Shown here: positions 7,060 to 11,985 of the stretch, one piece after another | Numbering within the stretch: the first letter of the stretch is position 1 | Layout of the letters: every line of letters starts with the position of its first letter | Assembly (NCBI GenBank): GCA_016177345.1 | Contig: JACOVM010000036.1 | Location: 1-12,084, forward strand | Source: Candidatus Woesearchaeota archaeon | Lineage (GTDB): Archaea > Nanobdellota > Nanobdellia > Woesearchaeales > UBA12501 | Direction of reading: 5' to 3' | DNA length: 12,084 bases | Position numbers and translations under genes: made by a program | Notes under the pieces: generated by a model | Seen by the model: only the letters and a program-made list of their open reading frames with translations | Database searches by the model: none | What the model was told of the DNA's origin: nothing

Positions 7060-7524
7060 TTATCCAATGGAGAATGTTGTTGAAACTGTTGTTGTAAAGA
7101 GTGGAACAATAAAAGAGGTGACAATCCCGATAAGAACACCAACTGCTACTTCAGCAGGGGTATGCCCAAGGCTGTAATGGATCTTATGCATGTGCATCTT
7201 TGTTGTTCTGATAATCTTGTTAATTGCTTTTCCTTCTTCGCCAGCTGTTCTTCTCACACCAACTGCGTCTCGGAGAACAATGACGGCTAGTATAGTGCTC
7301 ACGAAGAATACCGTGCTTGTTCCTTCATAAAGATAAATGGAAAGGACAAGAGAGGTAACAAGGGCAGAATGCGTGCTTGGCATGCCACCGGTGACAAACA
7401 AGTAATGCCATGATAGGTGATGGCAATTCTTTCCTATAAGGATAATCATTTTCAGCGCCTGAGCAACACAGCCGCTAATAAGGACAGATAAAAATATGGG
7501 GTTCATAAGGAGCTCTTGTGCCAT
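7060..7524 (-). CDS. Divergent PAP2 family (DUF212) membrane protein
   Basis: A 154-residue integral membrane protein of the divergent PAP2 (acid phosphatase/vanadium haloperoxidase-related, DUF212) family. Signature blocks are all present: GGMPSTHSA (46-54), corresponding to the PSxxH phosphatase motif; RDAVGVRRTAGEEG (85-98); and SLGHTPAEVAVGVLIG (118-133), with the GHTPxEV block. Hydrophobic segments surround them (about 10-30, 54-66, 70-86 and 126-142). Length is normal. The substrate is unproven; a lipid- or isoprenoid-phosphate phosphatase is the usual guess. The ATG at 7524 is 26 bases downstream of a TTTATAAA, which fixes the start. It is upstream of and codirectional with the PEP carboxylase gene. 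Confidence 0.9.
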   Translation of the reverse strand: MAQELLMNPIFLSVLISGCVAQALKMIILIGKNCHHLSWHYLFVTGGMPSTHSALVTSLVLSIYLYEGTSTVFFVSTILAVIVLRDAVGVRRTAGEEGKAINKIIRTTKMHMHKIHYSLGHTPAEVAVGVLIGIVTSFIVPLFTTTVSTTFSIG

Positions 7525-7546
7525 GGTCTCTTACGGGAAGAGGCTG

Positions 7547-7554
7547 TTTATAAA
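7547..7554 (-). promoter_or_regulatory. TATA box of the DUF212 gene, symmetric
   Basis: TTTATAAA reads the same on both strands and is centred about 26 bases before the ATG at 7524 on the minus strand. Because of the symmetry it could also start a plus-strand transcript near 7577, just before the hairpin at 7586. Confidence 0.75.
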
Positions 7555-7585
7555 TTTTTTTGCTGGGGTTTTCTTTTTTTCTTCC

Positions 7586-7645
7586 CAGTGCAGTTTCCTT
7601 CCTCATCGTACAACTATCCTTAGGTATCAGAAGGAAACTGCACTG
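7586..7645. repeat. 16-bp perfect inverted repeat (hairpin) in a divergent spacer
   Basis: CAGTGCAGTTTCCTTC (7586-7601) and GAAGGAAACTGCACTG (7630-7645) are perfect inverted copies around a 28-base loop. On the plus strand the right arm is followed by CTTTTTAAG, a short T run. It lies between the two divergent promoters (7547-7554 and 7807-7815). It may be a structured RNA, a binding site or an element remnant. Confidence 0.8.
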
Positions 7646-7681
7646 CTTTTTAAGAAAAGTCATCCATCAACAGAACTATAC

Positions 7682-7803
7682 TGTGGTGTAGGGGGAGGCT
7701 CCTCACTATGTTCGGAGCCCCCAAACCTGTGTTTTTTAGTCAAATACGAGGATCTGACGACTAAAACTGCAAGGAGATTTTCTACAGAGCCACCTAGACC
7801 ACA
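7682..7803. other. Structured 122-bp non-coding element with imperfect terminal inverted repeats
   Basis: Outer arms 7682-7695 (TGTGGTGTAGGGGG) and 7790-7803 (CCACCTAGACCACA) are inverted copies with 12 of 14 positions matching. Inside are two more hairpins: GGCTCC (7697-7702) with GGAGCC (7714-7719), which extends by three G-C pairs (7693-7695 with 7720-7722) past one bulged A; and TTTTAGTC (7734-7741) with GACTAAAA (7759-7766). The outer arm and the first hairpin share G7693-G7695, so they may be alternatives or partly exclusive. The whole could fold as a branched RNA or be a MITE-like insertion. With the 7586-7645 hairpin it fills most of the 312-base spacer 7525-7836, where I see no convincing gene. 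Confidence 0.6.
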
Positions 7804-7806
7804 ACA

Positions 7807-7815
7807 TTTAAAAAA
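7807..7815 (+). promoter_or_regulatory. TATA-like box of the DUF4239-like gene
   Basis: TTTAAAAAA is centred about 26 bases before the ATG at 7837. It begins 4 bases after the right arm of the structured element, so that element abuts the promoter. Confidence 0.6.
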
Positions 7816-7836
7816 AGGACAGCCTGTAAAATAGAT

Positions 7837-8688
7837 ATGGCATCGCCTCCTGCTCAGCATTCTTCCCAAACCATATTTTCGAGCGCTGACGAGTTCCTCC
7901 ATTACCTCAAGAGGAGAGCACGGGGCACCGCTGTTATAAAACTGCTTTCCACCCTTGCCATTCTTGCAGCCATCTGTTACGTCTTCTATAAAACATCCAA
8001 TCTGCCTGAATTTTTTGGCGGCGAGAAAGAACACCTTATCGACCAATTTTATATTAACATTGGACTCTTGTATGGTATCCTTGCCGTCTATTCTGTATTC
8101 GTTATCTGGGAGAAGTTCAATGAGATCATTGAGGTCATGAGTGAGGAAGCATCATCCCTTCTTGATCTCTTGTTTCTTGTTCGCCAGATTCGTGACAAGC
8201 CCTTTGTTGATAGCGTGACGAAGCGCGTCTACAATTATGCTACTGCTGTGAAGCATGCGCTCTGGACTGGCGCTCCAGTGGAGGACAGCAAGGTCGAAAG
8301 CACCTTTGAAGATCTCTTTGCCACATTTCAAAAAGCTGAGGTTAAAGGTGAAAAAGACACGCTGTTTCTTGATCACGCCATGGATGAGCTTCGTGAAGTT
8401 TCATCTGCACGAGCCATGAGAAGAGCGCTTCTTGACCAAAAAGTAACCCCGATCCAATGGTTTATTCTTATCTTCCTTCCCGTTTGCCTTCTCTTCATTT
8501 TTTTCATTACTGAAGGAGACGCTCTTATCAGAACCATTCTTGCAGGGCTGATGTCGCTAGCGTTTATTGTTGTCACGATCATCATCGCGGACATGGATAG
8601 TCCCCTTGGCGGTGAATGGGGAATCTCCCCCTACATGTATCAGCGCGTGCTGAGCAATATTGAGGCGTATGAGAAGAGAAAGAGATAG
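7837..8688 (+). CDS. DUF4239-like (bestrophin-like) four-helix membrane protein
   Basis: A 283-residue membrane protein with two N-terminal membrane segments (about 32-52 and 72-90), a soluble helical middle, and two closely spaced C-terminal segments (about 207-225 and 229-250). The pattern matches DUF4239. After the second segment an EA-containing helix (SEEASSLLDLLFLV, 102-115) is followed by a helix ending YNYATAVKHALW (132-143). A charged REVSSARAMRR (186-196) precedes the third segment. After the fourth comes DMDSPLGGEWGISP (252-265), close to the family D-x-PF-x-G block. DUF4239 is grouped with bestrophin-like channel folds, but its function is not established. It is a stand-alone gene with its own TATA-like box; its stop faces the PIN gene with 33 bases between them. 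Confidence 0.7.
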   Translation: MASPPAQHSSQTIFSSADEFLHYLKRRARGTAVIKLLSTLAILAAICYVFYKTSNLPEFFGGEKEHLIDQFYINIGLLYGILAVYSVFVIWEKFNEIIEVMSEEASSLLDLLFLVRQIRDKPFVDSVTKRVYNYATAVKHALWTGAPVEDSKVESTFEDLFATFQKAEVKGEKDTLFLDHAMDELREVSSARAMRRALLDQKVTPIQWFILIFLPVCLLFIFFITEGDALIRTILAGLMSLAFIVVTIIIADMDSPLGGEWGISPYMYQRVLSNIEAYEKRKR

Positions 8689-8721
8689 GTAGTCTCTGGT
8701 AAACAGCAAGTTCATAACCGT

Positions 8722-9120
8722 CTAGAAGATAGCTCTTGCTTTTTCTGGCCTGATTATTTGTATTCCACTGTATTCTTTAAGACTCAACAAATGCTTATCA
8801 TAAGTAATAATATACTTGGATTTAGATTCAAGAGCACACTCAATAATTTTGTCATCATCAGGATCATCCTCGACAACAGCAATTTTGTTTTTTGGATCAA
8901 CTAAGGTTGTGAATAATAACACTTTTTCCATGATATTGCAAGTTTCCATCTTATCATATTTAAAATCACGCTGAAGAACTTTACGAAACTCATCTAAAAT
9001 TTCATTGGTCGTTACTATTTTTATGTTATGAGAGATTAATTCCAGCAACAATTTATGAGCAACACTGTAATCCCATTGGGTTGCAGAGATTAAGAAATTT
9101 GTATCTACTGTAACTATCAT
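8722..9120 (-). CDS. PIN-domain ribonuclease toxin (VapC-like, COG1569 type)
   Basis: A 132-residue PIN domain. The acidic metal-binding set is visible: Asp6 in VTVDTNFLIS, Glu40 and Glu44 in TTNEILDEF, the acidic cluster EDDPDDDKIIECA (85-97), and Asp108 in YIITYDKHLL. This layout (VDTNxLIS, then DPDDDKxIECA, then Y-I-I-T-x-D-x-H-L-L) is that of the predicted toxin PIN group COG1569. Such proteins cut RNA when free of the antitoxin. Its ATG overlaps the stop of the preceding AbrB-type gene by 4 bases (ATGA, 9117-9120), so the two are translationally coupled in the usual antitoxin-first order. Catalytic residues look intact; the RNA target cannot be read from the sequence. Confidence 0.92.
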   Translation of the reverse strand: MIVTVDTNFLISATQWDYSVAHKLLLELISHNIKIVTTNEILDEFRKVLQRDFKYDKMETCNIMEKVLLFTTLVDPKNKIAVVEDDPDDDKIIECALESKSKYIITYDKHLLSLKEYSGIQIIRPEKARAIF

Positions 9121-9389
9121 CTTTGTTTTCTTGCTCTCTGGACAAGTTCCGGTACGTCACTCTCTTTTATCCCTAGTTTTTCAGCTCTCTTCCTGCCTTC
9201 TTCTGCAATCCTCCCCAATTCATTGATTAATTCCTTCTTTGTGGGAGTATTTATTTTCTTTAATACCACAGTATCCCTACTTCCAGTAACTGCAAAGACC
9301 GTACCTTCCCCTGCATGGAGTTCTTCCCGAAGGTCTTGGGGGATTACTATTTGTCCTTTTGATGACATTCGTATCGTTTCAACACCCAT
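9117..9389 (-). CDS. AbrB/MazE-type (SpoVT-AbrB) antitoxin and DNA-binding protein
   Basis: A 90-residue protein whose N-terminus ETIRMSSKGQIVIPQDLREEL (4-24) is a classic swapped-hairpin AbrB DNA-binding domain, ending in VVLKKI near residue 46. The C-terminal half (about 50-90) is charged and helical (KKELINELGRIAEEGRKRAEKLG) and is the likely toxin-neutralising tail. A TTG at 9404 would add five residues, but the ATG at 9389 has a strong GGAGG eight bases upstream, so it is preferred. It should sequester the downstream PIN toxin and repress its own promoter, as is common for these pairs. A small palindrome at 9421-9432, between TATA box and start, is a plausible operator. Confidence 0.92.
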   Translation of the reverse strand: MGVETIRMSSKGQIVIPQDLREELHAGEGTVFAVTGSRDTVVLKKINTPTKKELINELGRIAEEGRKRAEKLGIKESDVPELVQRARKQR

Positions 9390-9397
9390 GTTGGTTG

Positions 9398-9402
9398 CCT
9401 CC
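9398..9402 (-). promoter_or_regulatory. Shine-Dalgarno of the AbrB-type antitoxin gene
   Basis: GGAGG on the minus strand, with 8 bases to the ATG at 9389. It decides the start codon and marks this unit as leadered, unlike the other promoter-proximal genes here. Confidence 0.8.
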
Positions 9403-9420
9403 AAATTCCTTACTTTCTTA

Positions 9421-9432
9421 CTATAAGTATAG
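9421..9432. promoter_or_regulatory. Candidate operator palindrome of the AbrB/PIN module
   Basis: CTATA (9421-9425) and TATAG (9428-9432) are inverted around AG. The site lies between the TATA box (9435-9444) and the antitoxin start, near the expected transcription start, where a dimeric AbrB protein would block initiation. Confidence 0.4.
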
Positions 9433-9438
9433 CTTATT
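9426..9438. repeat. 13-bp direct repeat, first copy (second at 9601-9613)
   Basis: AGTATAGCTTATT occurs here, overlapping the antitoxin operator/promoter region, and again at 9601-9613 at the end of the adenine phosphoribosyltransferase gene. Looser relatives (TGATAGCCTATTTA, TGATAGCTC) lie at 9578-9600. The spacer 9445-9576 between them holds nothing else I can support. Confidence 0.55.
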
Positions 9439-9444
9439 TAAATA
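9435..9444 (-). promoter_or_regulatory. TATA box of the AbrB/PIN operon
   Basis: TATTTAAATA is self-complementary and centred about 50 bases before the antitoxin ATG at 9389. Initiation about 25 bases downstream would leave a 5' leader of about 25 bases that includes the GGAGG. Confidence 0.65.
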
Positions 9445-9600
9445 CTTTTCTGTCAAAAAACAGAGGTGGTAATTCCTACCTACTAGATTATGCGCCCAAA
9501 AAATCCGCCTGTCAGAGAAAGCACCAAGAACTATAACAACACCAAATTGAAGTGACTTCTTCTAAAGAGCAAATTCATGATAGCCTATTTATGATAGCTC

Positions 9601-9613
9601 AGTATAGCTTATT
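9601..9613. repeat. 13-bp direct repeat, second copy
   Basis: An exact second copy of AGTATAGCTTATT, 175 bases from the first, running into the stop codon of the adenine phosphoribosyltransferase gene (9612-9614). It may be a second binding site for the AbrB protein or the trace of a short duplication at the edge of the module. Confidence 0.5.
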
Positions 9614-10142
9614 AATCCCCCTCAAATTCACAAAGCGTAAATGCTGAATATCCTTTCTGCTCAAGCCTTTTTCTGCCACCAAGGTCTGGAAGGTCAACAA
9701 TAAATGCACATTCCTCTACTCTGCCGCCAAGCTTCTCCACAAGGGTAATCGCCGCAAGCATGGTCCCACCAGTTGCGATCAGGTCATCGATCATGAGCAC
9801 GTTGCTTCCCTGATGAATCGCGTCAGTATGGATTTCTACCTTGTCTCTGCCATATTCAAGATCGTATTCATAGCTGATCTTTTCTCCAGGAAGCTTTCCA
9901 GGCTTTCGCACCGGCACAAAGCCTTTGCCAAGTGCAAACGCCAGCGCACCGCCAAGAATAAAGCCGCGCGATTCCACACCAACAACAAGGTCAATATTTT
10001 TGTGGCGATACCGGTCTGCTAGGCTGCGGATCACCAGCTGAAATCCATCAGAATCCTTAAGGAGCGTCGTGATATCTCGAAACATAATCCCTTTTTTTGG
10101 AAAGTCAGGAATTGTTCTTATTTTTTGTTTCAGCGCTTCCAT
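9612..10142 (-). CDS. apt: Adenine phosphoribosyltransferase
   Basis: Joins adenine to PRPP to give AMP in purine salvage. Counted from the ATG at 10142 it has 176 residues, normal for the family. It carries the N-terminal block IPDFPKKGIMFRDITTLL (11-28), the GVESRGFILGGALA base/PRPP segment (55-68), and the PRPP-binding signature VLMIDDLIATGGTM (115-128) with its two acidic residues. The frame stays open to an ATG at 10184 (190 aa), but the internal ATG has an AGGTG five bases upstream and fits the usual family N-terminus, so I chose it. It lies downstream of the methylthioadenosine phosphorylase gene on the same strand, 70 bases after its stop (28 if the longer start is used), and takes the adenine that enzyme releases. 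Confidence 0.94.
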   Translation of the reverse strand: MEALKQKIRTIPDFPKKGIMFRDITTLLKDSDGFQLVIRSLADRYRHKNIDLVVGVESRGFILGGALAFALGKGFVPVRKPGKLPGEKISYEYDLEYGRDKVEIHTDAIHQGSNVLMIDDLIATGGTMLAAITLVEKLGGRVEECAFIVDLPDLGGRKRLEQKGYSAFTLCEFEGD

Positions 10143-10147
10143 ATCAA

Positions 10148-10152
10148 CACCT
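10148..10152 (-). promoter_or_regulatory. apt: Shine-Dalgarno deciding the apt start
   Basis: AGGTG on the minus strand with 5 bases to the ATG at 10142. It fits a gene translated from the interior of a longer mRNA. The alternative ATG at 10184 has neither this nor a well-placed TATA box. Confidence 0.5.
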
Positions 10153-10212
10153 TTTATGTCATCCATATCTTTTATATTTATCATTTATATTCATCAGTAC
10201 ATCCAGCAAGTG

Positions 10213-10995
10213 TTACATCCTACTGGTTTTCCAGTCTGTGCTGCAAGCATCGCTCGCTTCACCAATTTTTGGTATTGCAGCAAGAATGATAGCCTTGACA
10301 TTTTCTGCATTGCTCTTCATCGTCGCCATGATTCGCTCAATGTTTACTTCTTCTCCTGCCTTCCAACAATCATAATCGGTAACCATAGCGATAGACGCGT
10401 AATGAAGCCCTGCTTCTCGCGCAAGGACAGCTTCTGGGACAGTAGTCATGTTGACCACGTCTGCCCCCCAGCTCCTGAACATCATACTTTCCGCACGGGT
10501 GGAAAAACGGGGGCCTTCGATCGTGACCGTCGTTCCACTTTTGTGGCAGGGAATTCGAAGGTTCATTGCAGTTGTATAAAGAAGGTGGCGCAATGATTCA
10601 CAGAACGGCTCTGCCATGGGAATGTGCATGATTTCATGGCCCTCATAAAAGGTTTGGTGCCGCTTTGTCGTGCGATCAATAAACTGGTCGAGCAGGACAA
10701 GCTCTCCTGGCTTTTTATCTTCTTTAAGAGAGCCACAGGCTGTCGGCGCGATGATATGCGTGACACCGAGCTCTTTCATGGCGTGAATGTTCGCGCGATA
10801 ATTCACATTGCTTGGATAAATGCGATGATGATCTCCATGCCGAGGAAAAACAACCACGTTCACCCCCTGAACAGTTCCTATCGTGACAAGATCTGAAGGA
10901 GAACCATAAGGGGTATGGACCTTCTTCTTCTCAGGCTTGTCCATAATCCGTGGATCATCAACCCCAGTCCCCCCTATAATGCCAATAACGACCAT
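10213..10995 (-). CDS. mtnP: S-methyl-5'-thioadenosine phosphorylase
   Basis: Phosphorolysis of methylthioadenosine, a by-product of polyamine synthesis and SAM use, to adenine and methylthioribose 1-phosphate. The 260 residues show the trimeric purine-phosphorylase family layout: IGIIGGTG (4-11) for phosphate binding; FPRHGDHHRIYPSNVNYRANI (50-70); TACGSLKED (85-93); TIEGPRFSTRAES (158-170); and VNMTTVPEAVLAREAGLHYASIAMVTDYDCWK (181-212). The MTTVPE and TDYDCW segments are those of methylthioadenosine-specific enzymes, with aspartates suited to a 6-amino purine. The C-terminal 14 residues, SDACSTDWKTSRM and before, look like a non-conserved tail. The ATG at 10995 has a TATA-like box 28 bases upstream. 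It pairs with apt downstream. Confidence 0.93.
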   Translation of the reverse strand: MVVIGIIGGTGVDDPRIMDKPEKKKVHTPYGSPSDLVTIGTVQGVNVVVFPRHGDHHRIYPSNVNYRANIHAMKELGVTHIIAPTACGSLKEDKKPGELVLLDQFIDRTTKRHQTFYEGHEIMHIPMAEPFCESLRHLLYTTAMNLRIPCHKSGTTVTIEGPRFSTRAESMMFRSWGADVVNMTTVPEAVLAREAGLHYASIAMVTDYDCWKAGEEVNIERIMATMKSNAENVKAIILAAIPKIGEASDACSTDWKTSRM

Positions 10996-11018
10996 AATCG
11001 TGCAGTGTTGCCTTTCTT

Positions 11019-11028
11019 TTTTTATGTT
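11019..11028 (-). promoter_or_regulatory. TATA-like box of the mtnP-apt unit
   Basis: The minus strand reads AACATAAAAA, centred about 28 bases before the ATG at 10995. It separates this unit from the HEPN-RNase HI gene upstream. Confidence 0.5.
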
Positions 11029-11064
11029 TTGTGGTGATTCTGCCCAGATACACTAACCTAAAGC

Positions 11065-11985
11065 CTATTTCCCATCCGGTGCAGATTTCCCATCCAACGC
11101 GGTATTCACCAGCTTATCCGCTTCTGTTTGGTATTTATTTTCACGCGGAACATGGGTGTAGGTTACCCGCTCAAATTTTTTTTCTGTTTCTTTTGCTTTG
11201 TTGTGGAGGGGAAGAAGATGCTTCGCCCGTACAATGTACTCATTATTCATCTGCCGGATGACAACCTCAGAATCCATGAATACATGAACTGTTCCTGTGG
11301 TGTACTTCTGTGCAAGCTCTAACGCCCGAAGAAGCGCAGTGTACTCTGCAACATTATTGGTTGTATGCCCTATCCGCTCATGGTGCTTGAGAAGGACATT
11401 TCTTTTTTCGTCCCAAACTACGACGCCAATGGCTGCCGGCCCTGGATTTCCCCTTGAGCCACCGTCACAGTTGAGGATGACTATTTTTTTGGCAGAAGTG
11501 CTTTGTTCTTGGCTTGTGGCATTTTTGCTTATGGCATTTCGAAGCTGTGCAACATCTTTTTCTGTCAATCGTTCGATGATCTCTCGGCATTTTACGAGCA
11601 TGTACGGCGTTTTTTGCATCATCAATTCGGTTGTTTTCTCTGATACAGTTCTATCAGTATAATATTGGCTGTCGATTCTTGCACGCAACGCATCGCGAAG
11701 CAAGGCAATGTCTTCTTCAGTAAAATACTGCCGCAAATACTGCTTTGCGAGTTCGATGGTACAGGAAGGGATCTCGCAGGCCACTCCAATTTTCATGAGT
11801 ACAGAGTATAAAGAAAAATAAAGGGTGTAATACGCTGTTGCGATCTTCCATTCTTGAACGGTATTCAGCTTCATGGAAATCAAGGCATTTTCTGCTTTCT
11901 GTAAATATGCCTGTGCAAGATTTGGTGACGGCTCAACGAGGCGGATGCCATCCTTCTGCTTCATACACCACAGAACATTAACCAT
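11065..11985 (-). CDS. HEPN domain fused to RNase HI domain
   Basis: A 306-residue two-domain protein. Residues 1-150 read as an all-helical HEPN domain of the kind paired with minimal nucleotidyltransferases: KQKDGIRLVEPSPNLAQAYLQKAENAL (9-35), WKIATAYYTLYFSLYSVLMKIG (46-67), then RARIDSQYYTDR (101-112). The usual HEPN R-x4-H catalytic pair is not seen; the His position appears to be Tyr108. A polar linker (about 154-166) leads to an RNase HI domain: CDGGSRGNPGPAAIG (173-187, Asp174), NVAEYTALLRALELA (211-225, Glu214), VFMDSEVVIRQM (235-246, Asp238), then HVPREN (278-283) and EADKLVN (288-294, Asp290). All four catalytic acids are present, so RNA-DNA hybrid cleavage is expected. The start overlaps the preceding gene's stop by 8 bases and has GGTGATC upstream. 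The C-terminus repeats DGK-SAP-DGK. Confidence 0.9.
   Translation of the reverse strand: MVNVLWCMKQKDGIRLVEPSPNLAQAYLQKAENALISMKLNTVQEWKIATAYYTLYFSLYSVLMKIGVACEIPSCTIELAKQYLRQYFTEEDIALLRDALRARIDSQYYTDRTVSEKTTELMMQKTPYMLVKCREIIERLTEKDVAQLRNAISKNATSQEQSTSAKKIVILNCDGGSRGNPGPAAIGVVVWDEKRNVLLKHHERIGHTTNNVAEYTALLRALELAQKYTTGTVHVFMDSEVVIRQMNNEYIVRAKHLLPLHNKAKETEKKFERVTYTHVPRENKYQTEADKLVNTALDGKSAPDGK

Noticed and set aside
7496..7834. Plus-strand frame of 112 codons in the 7525-7836 spacer
   Set aside because: It begins inside the DUF212 gene on the opposite strand and consists largely of the two inverted-repeat elements. Composition is not protein-like and it has no ribosome binding site or correctly spaced TATA box.
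7660..8046. Minus-strand frame of 128 codons across the structured spacer and the start of the DUF4239-like gene
   Set aside because: It overlaps the well-supported plus-strand gene by about 210 bases, and its unique part is translated from the hairpin element as Gly/Ser/Glu/Pro-rich sequence. No TATA box is placed for it.
9490..9555. 21-codon plus-strand frame between the AbrB and apt genes
   Set aside because: Too short, no family, and neither a TATA box nor a Shine-Dalgarno at a working distance.
10164..10200. TATA-like sequences between mtnP and apt as a separate apt promoter
   Set aside because: Distances to the candidate starts (about 22 or 32 bases) do not match the regular spacing here, while the AGGTG before the ATG at 10142 fits translation from the mtnP transcript. 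A secondary promoter is not excluded.
10069..10596. Long plus-strand frame antisense to mtnP and apt
   Set aside because: It runs across two clearly recognised minus-strand genes and their spacer and shows no protein motif; it is a by-product of their codon use.
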